From Burkholderia cepacia (GTDB lineage Bacteria > Pseudomonadota > Gammaproteobacteria > Burkholderiales > Burkholderiaceae), in assembly GCF_001039005.1 (NCBI RefSeq), contig NZ_LDWR01000059.1, positions 56,750 to 120,749 of the forward strand: a stretch of DNA of 64,000 bases, read 5' to 3'. The position numbers and the translations under genes were made by a program. The stretch's first letter is position 1. Each line of letters opens with the position of its first letter. Shown here piece by piece: positions 51,579-61,168 of the stretch. A model generated the notes under the pieces. That model was not told the DNA's origin, did no database searches, and was given only the letters and a program-made list of their open reading frames with translations.

Positions 51579-51947
51579 ATGCCTTTGCCGATTGTAATTG
51601 CCGACGATTCCCTGCTCGCTCGCAAACTTCTGACAAAGGCGCTGCCGGGAGGCTGGGACGTCGACGTCGCGTATGCAACGAATGGTCGCGAGGCCTTGGC
51701 GCTCTATCGTGACGGCAAAGCTTCCGTGATGTTTCTGGATCTGACGATGCCCGACATGAGCGGATATCAGGTCCTGGAGACACTGCGCCACGAAGATCTG
51801 AACACGTTCGTGATCGTGGTATCCGCCGATATCCAGCCGCAGGCGCAAGCACGCGTGCGCGAATTGGGCGCGATCGCATTCGTTGCCAAGCCCGTGACGT
51901 CGGAGGCATTGCTGCCCATTCTCAAGGAGTATGGGTTGTATGCCTGA
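51579..51947 (+). CDS. CheY-like single-domain response regulator
   Basis: 122 residues, one receiver domain only. The acidic pair is in IVIADDSLLARKLL, the phospho-accepting Asp in VMFLDLTMPDMSG, then VSAD and the Lys in FVAKPVT. It would pass phosphate signals without binding DNA. It is the first gene of a three-gene unit; the CheC-like gene overlaps its end by 8 nt. Confidence 0.92.
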   Translation: MPLPIVIADDSLLARKLLTKALPGGWDVDVAYATNGREALALYRDGKASVMFLDLTMPDMSGYQVLETLRHEDLNTFVIVVSADIQPQAQARVRELGAIAFVAKPVTSEALLPILKEYGLYA

Positions 51948-52566
51948 ATCGGTGTTCACGGCGGAGCAACGCGACGCGTTGCAGGAGATCGCCAACCTTG
52001 CGATGGGCCGCGCCGCCGCGCGGCTTGCATTGTTGCTCGGGCGCTTCATCGAGCTGTCGGTGCCGCGCGTGCGCGTCGTGAAAGCGGCCGATGCGGGCGA
52101 CGCGCTGCGCGAGATGACGGGCATTCACGACAACGTGACCGCCGTGCGCCAGGGCTTTCGCTCCGACATCAAGGGCGAGGCGATCGTGCTGTGCCGCACC
52201 GCAAGCGTCGCGCGACTCACGACGGTCGTCGACCGCACGTTCGGCGACGGCGTGTACGGCGGGATGGCGACGCCCGACGAAGTCGTGCTCGACGTCGCGA
52301 ACGTGCTGATGGGCGCATGCGTCGCGTCGATCCTCGACGAGCTCGGCCGCAAGCCCGTATTCTTTCCGCCGGGGCTGCTCGGGTCGAACGTGTCGTTCGA
52401 CGACGTCTTCCAGCCGACCGTGCTCGCGTGGAGCGTCGCGCTGCTGCTCGAGGTGAACTTCGGGCTCGAGGATCATGCGTTCCGTGCCCACTTCGTGATG
52501 CTGATGGCCGAGGATTCGATGCGCCTGATGGGCGACGCGCTCGACGCGTTGCTGTCCGCGCTATGA
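51940..52566 (+). CDS. CheC-like phosphatase
   Basis: 208 residues. The CheC/CheX phosphatase signature D-x3-E-x2-N appears as RDALQEIANLAMGRAAARL near the N-terminus. The second copy, EVVLDVANVLMGACVASIL, has Asp where Glu is expected, so only the first site looks fully active. It should dephosphorylate CheY-type proteins, with the upstream receiver protein as likely substrate. Start at ATG 51940 with AAGGAG at 10 nt, because the ATG at 51931 is too close to that site. It overlaps both neighbours. Confidence 0.86.
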   Translation: MPESVFTAEQRDALQEIANLAMGRAAARLALLLGRFIELSVPRVRVVKAADAGDALREMTGIHDNVTAVRQGFRSDIKGEAIVLCRTASVARLTTVVDRTFGDGVYGGMATPDEVVLDVANVLMGACVASILDELGRKPVFFPPGLLGSNVSFDDVFQPTVLAWSVALLLEVNFGLEDHAFRAHFVMLMAEDSMRLMGDALDALLSAL

Positions 52567-53501
52567 CGGCCGCCGCCCCGTCGCTGAGCGACCTCGTGAT
52601 CGAGCGGGTGGGCTTCGGCCTGTTCGTGCTCGACCGCTCGATGACCGTGCTGATGTGGAATCGCTTCATGCAGGACCACAGCGGCATCCCGGCCGCCGAC
52701 GTGATCGGCCGCAACCTGTTCGACTGCTTTCCGGAGCTGCCGCTCGCGTGGCTGTCGCGCAAGCTCGAGAGCGTGTTCCAGCTCGGCAGCTTTGCATTCA
52801 GCTCGTGGGAGCAGCGGCCCTACCTGTTCCGCTTCGAGCACGACCGGCCGATCACCGGCGGCGTCGACTACATGCAGCAGGACTGCACGTTCATGCCGCT
52901 CACGCGCGGCCGCGACGTCGAGGCCGTGTGCGTGACGATCTCGGACGTCACGCACGTGAGCGTGATGCAGCGCGAGCGCGAGGAAGCGGTTGCGAAGCTG
53001 CGCGAACACGCGAATCGCGACGGGCTGACCGGCATCGCGAACCGGCGCTTCTTCGAGGCGCGGCTCGGCGACGAATTCGCGCGCTGGCAGCGCTACGGCG
53101 GCGACATGTCGGTGCTGCTGTTCGACCTCGACCATTTCAAGACGATCAACGACCGCTTCGGGCATGCGGCCGGCGACGCCGTGCTGCGCGAGACGGCGCG
53201 CCGCGTCGCGTCGATCGTGCGCGCGCAGGATACGTTCGGCCGTTTCGGCGGCGAGGAATTCGCGCTGCTGCTGCCGTGCACGAGTCTCGACGAGGCGATG
53301 CGGGTGGCCGACAAGGTGCGAGACGCGATCGGCAGCGAGCCGGTCGATGCGGAGGGCGTCAGCGTGCCGGTGACGGCGAGCGTCGGCGGCGCGTGCGCGA
53401 AGACGGGTGCGCCGACCAGCGACGTGCTCGTCAACGAGGCCGACGCGGCGCTCTATCGCGCGAAGCGGCTCGGGCGCGACCGCTCGGTCGCCTACGCGTA
53501 G
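52563..53501 (+). CDS. PAS-GGDEF diguanylate cyclase
   Basis: 312 residues. A PAS domain occupies about 15-130 (LFVLDRSMTVLMWNRFM) and the GGDEF domain about 145-310. The catalytic motif is RFGGEEFALLLP, with DGLTGIANRRFF and FDLDHFKTINDRFGHAAGD ahead of it; the inhibitory RxxD site is present as RAQD. It makes cyclic di-GMP. ATG overlaps the CheC stop (ATGA), so all three proteins are coupled: phosphorylation state probably sets cyclic di-GMP output. Confidence 0.93.
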   Translation: MTAAAPSLSDLVIERVGFGLFVLDRSMTVLMWNRFMQDHSGIPAADVIGRNLFDCFPELPLAWLSRKLESVFQLGSFAFSSWEQRPYLFRFEHDRPITGGVDYMQQDCTFMPLTRGRDVEAVCVTISDVTHVSVMQREREEAVAKLREHANRDGLTGIANRRFFEARLGDEFARWQRYGGDMSVLLFDLDHFKTINDRFGHAAGDAVLRETARRVASIVRAQDTFGRFGGEEFALLLPCTSLDEAMRVADKVRDAIGSEPVDAEGVSVPVTASVGGACAKTGAPTSDVLVNEADAALYRAKRLGRDRSVAYA

Positions 53502-53551
53502 GCGCGCCCGCCCCGCATTGCGCGGAGCGGCTGCGGCGCGCCACGCCGCGT

Positions 53552-54436
53552 TCAGCTTTTTGCGATATCGGCGAGCACACCGGCCAGCACGGCCGGCTGC
53601 GACACGAACGGCGAATGGCTGCTGTCGAGCTGGTGGACGTGGGTCGGATTGCCGGGCGCGAACGCGTCGGCTTCGTCGATGAAGCGCTGCTGCAGCGCAG
53701 GCAGGATCACGCGATCCTGCAGACACTTGATGTAGTGGCGATCGATCGCGCCCCACCGTGAGGTGGTCGTCGGAATCGCGGTCGCGAACGGCGCGGCCGG
53801 CACATCGCAGGTCATCAGGTTCGCGACGGCCTCGAAGTCGGCTTGCGACACGTCGTCATACAGCGCGCGCTTCGCCAGGTCGCGATACGCGGCGTCGCCG
53901 CTGCGCGGATCGATGCGCAGCGCGCCGGCGACGCGCGGGCTCGCGAGCATCAGCGGGCCGAGCAGCTCGCCCTTGTTTTCCGGCGCGCGCACGTAGTCGA
54001 GGCCCGGTACGCCCGATGCGGGCATGAATGCCGCGAGATAGACGATCTTCGCGATCTTGTCCGGCGCGCGTTCGGCGGCCGCCGTGATCGCGAGGCCACC
54101 CATGCTGTGCCCGACGAGCACGACCTTGCCGTGGCCGAGCGCGTACGCGTCGTCGACGGCCTGCATCACCTGCGTCGCGTAATCGTCGAGTGTCGTGTTC
54201 GCGACCGGCGACGGCTCGGCGCCGAACGCGTCCTTGTCGAGCGGCCGTTCGAGGTAGGACGCGGGAAAGCGGGCATTGATGCCGTGTGCGGGCAGGTCGC
54301 GCGCGATCGACAGGTAGCCGCGCGCGGCCAGTGCCGCGGCGAGGTGCGCGTAGCACCACGCGCCGTGCCAGGCGCCGTGCACGAGCACGAAAACGGGATG
54401 GTCGGACTGCGGGGTGGCGCTTACGTTCGTCTCCAT
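53552..54436 (-). CDS. Alpha/beta-fold hydrolase (HNL/methylesterase-like)
   Basis: 294 residues. The oxyanion region is VFVLVHGAWHGAWCYAHLAA, the nucleophile elbow VLVGHSMGGLAITAAAER and the catalytic His is in QLDSSHSPF. The closest named relatives are plant hydroxynitrile lyases and salicylate methylesterases and their bacterial homologues; substrate unknown. The start is uncertain because no good ribosome site is seen; ATG 54436 gives the normal length. Confidence 0.87.
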   Translation of the reverse strand: METNVSATPQSDHPVFVLVHGAWHGAWCYAHLAAALAARGYLSIARDLPAHGINARFPASYLERPLDKDAFGAEPSPVANTTLDDYATQVMQAVDDAYALGHGKVVLVGHSMGGLAITAAAERAPDKIAKIVYLAAFMPASGVPGLDYVRAPENKGELLGPLMLASPRVAGALRIDPRSGDAAYRDLAKRALYDDVSQADFEAVANLMTCDVPAAPFATAIPTTTSRWGAIDRHYIKCLQDRVILPALQQRFIDEADAFAPGNPTHVHQLDSSHSPFVSQPAVLAGVLADIAKS

Positions 54437-54626
54437 GGTGTCCGTGTGCTTTGAGAAAGGTCCCATCTTAGACGAACCCGCACGCAATCAAACGCGAACG
54501 CACGGTGCGATCGCGCGGCCGGCCACGATCCGTCCCTCTTGTCTCGTGCAGGCCACATTTCGTCCGGATCCGATATGAATTTGTGCCGAAGCGCGCTAAT
54601 TTGATGCTTTGCCCCGATTGCTCCCC

Positions 54627-54959
54627 ATGAACGTCGACTATCTCTTCTATCGGAAGCCGAACAAACCCGGCCCCTATTCGCTCGACGACCTGGGCGAGAT
54701 CGCGCCGCCGATCGGCCCCGGCGACCTGGTGCGCGCGGGGATCGCGCGCATATTCGAGCAGATCGACTGGCAGGAATCGCCCGACGTACCGGGCGCGTGG
54801 TTCGGCACCGGCGGCGCGGTATTCCAGTTCACCGCGGAGCCCGACGGCGGCGTGACGAGTTTCATGGGCTCGCGCCTCGAACGCCGTTCGATGCTGCAGC
54901 TGACGCGCGAAATGGGGCTCATCGCGCTCGATCTGCAGCGCGACATCGTTTACGGCTGA
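54627..54959 (+). CDS. Small hypothetical protein
   Basis: 110 residues with a compact, mixed alpha/beta appearance: MNVDYLFYRKPNKPGPYSL, DWQESPDVPGAWFGTGGAVF and a C-terminal helix LERRSMLQLTREMGLIALDL. I do not recognise the family. It stands alone, 245 nt upstream of the hopanoid operon on the same strand. Confidence 0.65.
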   Translation: MNVDYLFYRKPNKPGPYSLDDLGEIAPPIGPGDLVRAGIARIFEQIDWQESPDVPGAWFGTGGAVFQFTAEPDGGVTSFMGSRLERRSMLQLTREMGLIALDLQRDIVYG

Positions 54960-55204
54960 CCGGCCAGCGGCGCCACGCGGCGTCCATTTCCGCCGAAGTC
55001 GGCCGCGCCGGCCTGCCGGCGGTTCCCGGCGCTCCGCCGAGCGTGGCGCGTGTCCGCCATCGAACTTCAAAGATTGCTATACTTTCGCCCAATTCCGGCT
55101 TCCGGCCGGTATTTTGTGCCTGTCTGCGTCGAACGTTCGCATATCTCGCACGCATTTGACACCCTGACCATCCCAGCCGGGCATGGCTTCTTCAATCGCC
55201 CCGC

Positions 55205-56077
55205 GTGGGTGTCTCCGTGGAGCTTGTCTTGGCCGTTTCCAATTCCGTCGTGGACGAACAAGAAACCGACGCCGCTGCCGTCACATCGGGCAGTTCTTTC
55301 TATCTTGCGATGCGCATCCTGCCGGCGGTGCAGCGCGATGCGATGTTCCAGGTCTACGCGTTCTGCCGCGCGGTCGACGACATTGCCGACAGCGACCTGC
55401 CGCGCGCCGAGCGCACCGCAGGCCTCGATCGCTGGCGCGCGGACATCGATGCGTGCTTCGCGGGCCGGCCGCCGCGCCATCTGGCCGCGCTCGACCGCGA
55501 GATCCGCGCGTTCAACCTGCAGCGCGACGATTTCCACGCGATGATCGACGGGATGGCGATGGACGCGGTCGAGGATATCTGCGCGCCCGACGAGCCGACG
55601 CTCGACCTGTTCTGCGATCGCGTGGCGAGCGCGGCCGGCCGGTTGTCGGTGAGGATCTTCGGGATACCGGAAGCCGAAGGGATCAAGCTGTCGCACCACC
55701 TCGGCCGTGCGCTGCAACTGACCAACATCCTGCGCGACATCGACGACGACGCGGCGATCAACCGCTGTTACCTGCCGCGCGAGCTGCTCGCGCGCGAAGG
55801 CATCGCGATCACCGATCCGGCGACGATCGTGCGCGATCCGGCGCTGCCGCGCGTATGCGCGACGCTCGTCGAGCGCGCGTTCGAGCACTTCCGCCAGGCC
55901 GACGCGGTGATGGATACCTGCACGCGTGCACAGGTGAAGGCGCCGCGCATCATGTCGGGCGCGTATCGCTGCATTCTCGAAGCCGCGATCGCACGCGGCT
56001 TTGCCGCTCCGCGCGCGCCGCTGCGCAAGCCGAAAGCGCGCATGCTGATGATCGCCGCGCGCTACGCGCTGTTCTGA
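55205..56077 (+). CDS. hpnD: Presqualene diphosphate synthase HpnD
   Basis: 290 residues of the squalene/phytoene synthase family. The first aspartate-rich motif is AFCRAVDDIADSD and the second NILRDIDDD. It condenses two farnesyl diphosphates to presqualene diphosphate for hopanoid synthesis. The start is uncertain: GTG 55205 gives the longest frame, while TTG or GTG codons up to 55250 are possible. It opens the hpnDEFG operon; no hpnC is present in the window. Confidence 0.93.
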   Translation: MGVSVELVLAVSNSVVDEQETDAAAVTSGSSFYLAMRILPAVQRDAMFQVYAFCRAVDDIADSDLPRAERTAGLDRWRADIDACFAGRPPRHLAALDREIRAFNLQRDDFHAMIDGMAMDAVEDICAPDEPTLDLFCDRVASAAGRLSVRIFGIPEAEGIKLSHHLGRALQLTNILRDIDDDAAINRCYLPRELLAREGIAITDPATIVRDPALPRVCATLVERAFEHFRQADAVMDTCTRAQVKAPRIMSGAYRCILEAAIARGFAAPRAPLRKPKARMLMIAARYALF

Positions 56078-56090
56078 GCCGACCGAGTCG

Positions 56091-57344
56091 ATGCCCAGAA
56101 CCGTCCACGTGATCGGCGCAGGACTCGCGGGCCTGTCGGCCGCGGTCGAGCTGCAACGTCGCGGGCGGCGCATCGTGCTGCACGACGCGCACGCGCATGC
56201 GGGCGGCCGCTGCCGCTCGTGGTTCGACGGGACGCTGAACACGACGCTCGACAGCGGGCTGCACGCGGTATTCGCGGGACAACCCGCGACGCAGCGCTAC
56301 CTGCGCGCGATCGGCGCGGCCGATCATCTCGTGGGGCCCGCGCTGCCGGAATTTCCGGTCGTCGACGTCGCGTCGCAGCAGCGCTGGACGCTGCGCTTCG
56401 GCAACGGGCGCTGGCCGTCGTGGCTGTTCGATGTCGCGTCGCGCGCGCCGGGCACGACGCCGCTCGATTACCTCGCGCTCGCCCCGCTCGCGTTGGCGCG
56501 CACGGGCCGTTCACTCGCACAGACGATGCGATGCGACGGCGTGCTGTGGGATCGTTGGCTGCGGCCGTATTTTCTCGGTGTGCTGAATGTCGAGCCGCGC
56601 CACGCAAGCGCCGAACTCGCGCGCGCGGCGCTGTGCGCCACGTTTGCCGCGGGCGGCCCGGGTTGCCGTCCGCTCGTCGCGCGCCACGGGCTCGGCAGCG
56701 CATTCGTCGAACCGGCGCTGCGGATGCTGCAGCACGGCGGCGCACAGATCCGGCTGAACTCGCGGCTCGACGCGCTCGAATTCGGCGCGCACGGCAATGC
56801 GGTCGATGCGGTCGCGATCGGCGGCGAGCGCATCGATCTCGCGCCGGGCGACGCGGTCGTGCTGGCCGTGCCGCCCGAGGTCGCGCAGCCGCTCGTCCCC
56901 GAACTCACCGCGCCCGACACGTTCAGCGCGGTCGTGACCGCGTATTTCGCGGTCGAATCGCCGGCCGGCAGCCCGCTGCAAACGACGGTCGTCAACGGCG
57001 TCGTCGATGCGGTGCGTACCGGCGGCGGTCAGCTCGCGGCAACGATCCGCGACGCGGGCCGCTGGCTCGACACGCCGCGCGACACGCTCGCGCGGCGCAT
57101 CTGGGAAGACGTCGCGCGCGTGACGGGCGCGAACCCGGAAACCATCCCCGCGTGGCAGCTCGTCGTCGAGCCGCGCGCGGGCTTTGCGGCGGTGCCGTCG
57201 CAGGAAATGAAACGTCCGGCCGTGCGTACGCGCTGGACCAATCTTGTGCTGGCGGGTGACTGGATTGCCACCGGTTTGCCCGCCACGATCGAGGGCGCGA
57301 TCCGTTCCGGCCAGCTGGCCGCGGACGTGCTCCAGACACAATAA
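56091..57344 (+). CDS. hpnE: Squalene-associated FAD-dependent desaturase HpnE
   Basis: 417 residues. FAD motif HVIGAGLAGLSAAVELQRRG followed by HDAHAHAGGRCRSW at the N-terminus, and the C-terminal FAD segment LVLAGDWIATGLPATIEGAI. It carries out the last reductive step from hydroxysqualene to squalene in the HpnCDE route. It lies 13 nt after hpnD and 11 nt before shc. Confidence 0.95.
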   Translation: MPRTVHVIGAGLAGLSAAVELQRRGRRIVLHDAHAHAGGRCRSWFDGTLNTTLDSGLHAVFAGQPATQRYLRAIGAADHLVGPALPEFPVVDVASQQRWTLRFGNGRWPSWLFDVASRAPGTTPLDYLALAPLALARTGRSLAQTMRCDGVLWDRWLRPYFLGVLNVEPRHASAELARAALCATFAAGGPGCRPLVARHGLGSAFVEPALRMLQHGGAQIRLNSRLDALEFGAHGNAVDAVAIGGERIDLAPGDAVVLAVPPEVAQPLVPELTAPDTFSAVVTAYFAVESPAGSPLQTTVVNGVVDAVRTGGGQLAATIRDAGRWLDTPRDTLARRIWEDVARVTGANPETIPAWQLVVEPRAGFAAVPSQEMKRPAVRTRWTNLVLAGDWIATGLPATIEGAIRSGQLAADVLQTQ

Positions 57345-57355
57345 GAGAGGGACCG

Positions 57356-59329
57356 ATGAACGATCTCACCGAAATGGCTACCCTGTCCGCCGGCACCGCG
57401 CCGGCCGACGTCGACGCCGCCGTTGCGCGTGCGACCGACGCACTGCTGGCCGCGCAGAAAGCGGACGGACACTGGGTCTACGAACTCGAAGCCGATTCGA
57501 CGATTCCCGCCGAATACGTGCTGCTCGTCCACTATCTCGGCGAGACGCCGAACCTCGAGCTCGAACAGAAGATCGGCCGGTATCTGCGTCGTATCCAGCA
57601 GGCGGACGGCGGCTGGCCGCTGTTCACCGACGGCGCGCCGAACATCAGCGCGAGCGTGAAGGCGTATTTCGCGCTGAAGGTGATCGGCGACGACGAGAAC
57701 GCGGAGCACATGCAGCGCGCGCGCAAGGCGATCCATGCGATGGGCGGCGCCGAGATGTCGAACGTGTTCACGCGCATCCAGCTCGCGCTGTTCGGTGCGA
57801 TTCCGTGGCGCGCGGTGCCGATGATGCCGGTCGAGATCATGATGCTGCCGCAGTGGTTCCCGTTCCACCTGTCGAAGGTGTCGTACTGGGCGCGCACCGT
57901 GATCGTGCCGCTGCTCGTGCTGAACGCGAAGCGCCCGCTCGCGAAGAACCCGCGCGGCGTGCGCATCGACGAACTGTTCATCGATCCGCCCGTCAACGCC
58001 GGGCTGCTGCCGCGCCAGGGTCACCAGAGCCCCGGCTGGTTCGCGTTCTTCCGCGTGGTCGACCATGCGCTGCGCGCGGTCGACGGGCTGTTCCCGAGCT
58101 ACACGCGCGAACGCGCGATCCGTCAGGCCGTGTCGTTCGTCGACGAGCGCCTGAACGGCGAGGACGGCCTCGGCGCGATCTATCCGGCGATGGCCAACTC
58201 GGTGATGATGTACGACGTGCTCGGCTACGCGGAAGATCATCCGAACCGCGCGATCGCGCGAAAGTCGGTCGAGAAGCTGCTCGTCGTGCAGGATGACGAA
58301 GCATATTGCCAACCGTGCCTGTCGCCGGTGTGGGACACGTCGCTCGCGGCGCACGCGCTGCTGGAAACGGGCGATGCGCGCGCGGAAGAAGCCGTGCTGC
58401 GCGGCCTCGACTGGCTGCGCCCGCTGCAGATCCTCGACGTGCGCGGCGACTGGATCTCGCGCCGCCCGAACGTGCGGCCCGGCGGCTGGGCGTTCCAGTA
58501 CGCGAACGCGCACTACCCGGACGTCGACGATACGGCCGTGGTCGTGATGGCGATGGACCGTGCGCAGAAGCTCCGGCAGTCGGACACTTATCGCGAGTCG
58601 ATGGCGCGCGCGCGCGAATGGGTCGTCGGCATGCAGAGCAGCGACGGCGGCTGGGGCGCGTTCGAACCGGAAAACACGCAGTACTACCTGAACAACATCC
58701 CGTTCTCCGATCACGGCGCGCTGCTCGATCCGCCGACGTCCGACGTGTCGGGACGCTGCCTGTCGATGCTGTCGCAGCTCGGTGAGACGGCCGCGAACAG
58801 CGAGCCGGCACGCCGCGCGCTCGACTACATGCTGAAGGAGCAGGAACCGGACGGCAGTTGGTACGGCCGCTGGGGGATGAACTACGTGTACGGCACGTGG
58901 ACCGCGCTGTCCTCGCTGAACGCGGCCGGCCTCGGGCCGGAAGATCCGCGCATGAAGCGCGGCGCGCAGTGGCTGCTGTCGATCCAGAACAAGGACGGCG
59001 GCTGGGGCGAGGATGGTGACAGCTACAAGCTGAACTACCGCGGTTTCGAGCAGGCGCCGAGCACGGCGTCGCAGACGGCCTGGGCGCTGCTCGGCCTGAT
59101 GGCGGCCGGCGAGGTGAACAACCCGGCCGTTGCGCGCGGTGTCGACTACCTGGTTGCCCAGCAGAACGCAGAAGGCCTGTGGGACGAGACGCGCTTCACC
59201 GCGACGGGCTTCCCGCGCGTGTTCTACCTGCGTTACCACGGTTATCGCAAGTTCTTCCCGCTGTGGGCGCTGGCGCGCTACCGCAACCTGAAGCGCGATA
59301 ACGCCACGCGCGTTACGGTCGGGATGTAA
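57356..59329 (+). CDS. shc: Squalene-hopene cyclase
   Basis: 657 residues, normal for class II triterpene cyclases. The catalytic DxDD motif is PDVDDTAVV and several QW repeats are visible (QQADGGWPLF, SSDGGWGAFEPEN, NKDGGWGEDGD). It folds squalene to hopene at the inner membrane. GAGAGGGA precedes ATG 57356. Also called hpnF. Third gene of the operon. Confidence 0.97.
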   Translation: MNDLTEMATLSAGTAPADVDAAVARATDALLAAQKADGHWVYELEADSTIPAEYVLLVHYLGETPNLELEQKIGRYLRRIQQADGGWPLFTDGAPNISASVKAYFALKVIGDDENAEHMQRARKAIHAMGGAEMSNVFTRIQLALFGAIPWRAVPMMPVEIMMLPQWFPFHLSKVSYWARTVIVPLLVLNAKRPLAKNPRGVRIDELFIDPPVNAGLLPRQGHQSPGWFAFFRVVDHALRAVDGLFPSYTRERAIRQAVSFVDERLNGEDGLGAIYPAMANSVMMYDVLGYAEDHPNRAIARKSVEKLLVVQDDEAYCQPCLSPVWDTSLAAHALLETGDARAEEAVLRGLDWLRPLQILDVRGDWISRRPNVRPGGWAFQYANAHYPDVDDTAVVVMAMDRAQKLRQSDTYRESMARAREWVVGMQSSDGGWGAFEPENTQYYLNNIPFSDHGALLDPPTSDVSGRCLSMLSQLGETAANSEPARRALDYMLKEQEPDGSWYGRWGMNYVYGTWTALSSLNAAGLGPEDPRMKRGAQWLLSIQNKDGGWGEDGDSYKLNYRGFEQAPSTASQTAWALLGLMAAGEVNNPAVARGVDYLVAQQNAEGLWDETRFTATGFPRVFYLRYHGYRKFFPLWALARYRNLKRDNATRVTVGM

Positions 59330-59332
59330 CGG

Positions 59333-60040
59333 GTGGGCGTGTCTCAACACAACGGCGCATTGCCCGTCATCGCGGTGACGGGGATGGCGTTCGAGGCGCG
59401 CATCGCGCGCGGTGACGGCGTCGAGGCCGTGTACGCCGCGCGGGCCGACCGGCTCGAGCGCGCGCTGGCCGACGCGACCGCACGCGGTTGCGCGGGTATC
59501 GTGAGCTTCGGCACGGCGGGCGGGCTCGCGCCCGATCTGGCGCCCGGCGCGCTCGTGATCGCGAACGCGATCGACGGGCCGTTCGGCCGCGTCGAGACCG
59601 ATACGGGCTGGAGCGCACGGCTCGTCGCCGCGCTGCACGACACGCCGGTCTGGGCGCGCGTCACGCGCGGCACGATCGCGGCGGTCGGCGCGCCGGTGAT
59701 CAGCGAACAGGAAAAGGCATCGCTGCACCACGCGAAGGGCGCGCTCGCCGTCGATATGGAGTCGCATATCGCGGCGGCCTTCGCGGCCGCGCGCGGCGTG
59801 CCGTTCGCGGTGTGCCGCGCGATCGTCGATCCGGCGTGGCGCACGCTGCCGAGCGCGGCGACGGCCGGCCTGCGCGACGACGGCAGCACGGCGATCCTGC
59901 CGATCCTGCGCGAGTTGCTGAAGCAGCCGTCGCAGCTCGGCCCGCTGCTGCAGGTCGCGAGCGACGCGCGTGCGGCGCGTACGACGCTGATCCAGGCGCG
60001 GCACGCGTTCGAGCGTGCGGGCGCGATGCGGATCGTCTGA
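59333..60040 (+). CDS. hpnG: Hopanoid-associated phosphorylase HpnG
   Basis: 235 residues of the nucleoside phosphorylase fold: VSFGTAGGLAPDLAPGALVI and the purine-binding LAVDMESHIAAAFAAARG. It removes adenine from adenosylhopane to give the side chain of extended hopanoids. GTG start at 59333 (or 59339), 3 nt after the shc stop. Last gene of the operon; the SAM-type enzyme HpnH is not in the window. Confidence 0.9.
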   Translation: MGVSQHNGALPVIAVTGMAFEARIARGDGVEAVYAARADRLERALADATARGCAGIVSFGTAGGLAPDLAPGALVIANAIDGPFGRVETDTGWSARLVAALHDTPVWARVTRGTIAAVGAPVISEQEKASLHHAKGALAVDMESHIAAAFAAARGVPFAVCRAIVDPAWRTLPSAATAGLRDDGSTAILPILRELLKQPSQLGPLLQVASDARAARTTLIQARHAFERAGAMRIV

Positions 60041-60107
60041 GCGGCACGCGCCGCGTTTCCGTCTCTCCCCCTTCTTCCCCTCTTCCCGGTTTCCCGTTTC
60101 GCGCGGA

Positions 60108-60145
60108 CAAAAAAAAGCGCGCTGCATCATGCAGCGCGCTTTGTC
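60108..60145. terminator. Strong bidirectional Rho-independent terminator
   Basis: AGCGCGCTGC and GCAGCGCGCT make a perfect 10-bp stem with an ATCAT loop, flanked by a run of A on the left and TTTGTCTTT on the right, so it can stop both hpnG and the opposing mlaA transcript. Confidence 0.9.
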
Positions 60146-60172
60146 TTTGCGGCGGTCGCCGTTGTTGCGGCG

Positions 60173-61168
60173 TTACTGCGCGGCCGGCGTGCTCGCAGGC
60201 ATCGCGGGAGCGGCCGGTGCCGGCGCTGTCGCCGAGCCGGACGACGCCGGTGTTGCTGCCGATGCCGGAGCTGCGGCAGGCGCGCTCGCGGGCATCGCAT
60301 TGTCCGCACCCGGATCATCGTACTGCGGCAACCCCGGCGCGGCCGGCGCGTTGTTCGGCATGGTGCCCGATGCGCCGCCCGACTCGCCCGGATCCTCGTA
60401 GTTCGGCAGCCCCGGCACGGCCGGCGTCGCGGCAGGTGCCGCGCCCGATTCACCCGGCTCGCTGTAGTTCGGCAGCGTGGCCGACGACGACTGGCTGCGA
60501 TACGTCAGCGACTTGCGCTGCTGCAGGTACGCATCGCGCACGAACGAATACGGATCGAGCGCGGCCTGCTTCAGCAGGTCGGTCGCGCCGAGCAGGTCCG
60601 AACGCGCGCTGATGAACTGCCCGATGTACATCGGGTTGCGCGCGGCCGGCTCGATGTAGTTGAGCAGGTTGAAGCGCACGTCCACCGCACGGCCGACACC
60701 GTCGCGGACCGTGCTCGGCCCGAACACGGGCAGCACCAGGTACGGGCCGGACGGCACGCCCCAGCGCGCGAGCGTCAGGCCGAAATCCTGGTGATGCTTC
60801 GGCAGGCCGGCCGGCGTCGCGATGTCGATCAGGCCGGCGACGCCGAACAGCGAGTTCATCGCCACGCGCATCAGATCCTGCGTCGCATCGGTGATGCGCA
60901 ACTGCAGCAGGTTGTTCGCCATGTTGCCGAGATCGCCGAGGTTCGAGAAGAAGTTGCTGATCGCGGTGCGCACGGGCGTCGGCGTGATCTTCTGGTAACC
61001 CTTCGCGATCGGCACGGCGATGTTCGAATCGACCGCGTCGTTGATCTTGTACATCGTCCGGTTCATCGGCTCGAGCGGGTCGTTGGGATTGCGGTTCGGT
61101 CCCGTCGCGCAGCCGGTCAGCATCGCGCTGGCGGCGACGGTCGCCGCAATGATTCGCACCTTATTCAT
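60173..61168 (-). CDS. mlaA: MlaA/VacJ outer-membrane lipoprotein
   Basis: 331 residues. A signal peptide ends in the lipobox LTGC (Cys about 20), then the VacJ domain (about 30-235) contains DPLEPMNRTMYKINDAVD and YLVLPVFGPSTVRDGVG. MlaA removes misplaced phospholipids from the outer leaflet. An unusual C-terminal extension of about 90 residues, rich in Pro and Ala, has three repeats of the type LPNYxxPGES (LPNYSEPGES, LPNYEDPGES, LPQYDDPGAD). AAGGA precedes ATG 61168. Its start overlaps hpnN by 8 nt, linking it to hopanoid transport. Confidence 0.92.
   Translation of the reverse strand: MNKVRIIAATVAASAMLTGCATGPNRNPNDPLEPMNRTMYKINDAVDSNIAVPIAKGYQKITPTPVRTAISNFFSNLGDLGNMANNLLQLRITDATQDLMRVAMNSLFGVAGLIDIATPAGLPKHHQDFGLTLARWGVPSGPYLVLPVFGPSTVRDGVGRAVDVRFNLLNYIEPAARNPMYIGQFISARSDLLGATDLLKQAALDPYSFVRDAYLQQRKSLTYRSQSSSATLPNYSEPGESGAAPAATPAVPGLPNYEDPGESGGASGTMPNNAPAAPGLPQYDDPGADNAMPASAPAAAPASAATPASSGSATAPAPAAPAMPASTPAAQ

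Noticed and set aside
57029..60130. 1033-codon minus-strand frame opposite the hopanoid genes
   Set aside because: Arg/His-rich antisense shadow of shc and hpnG.
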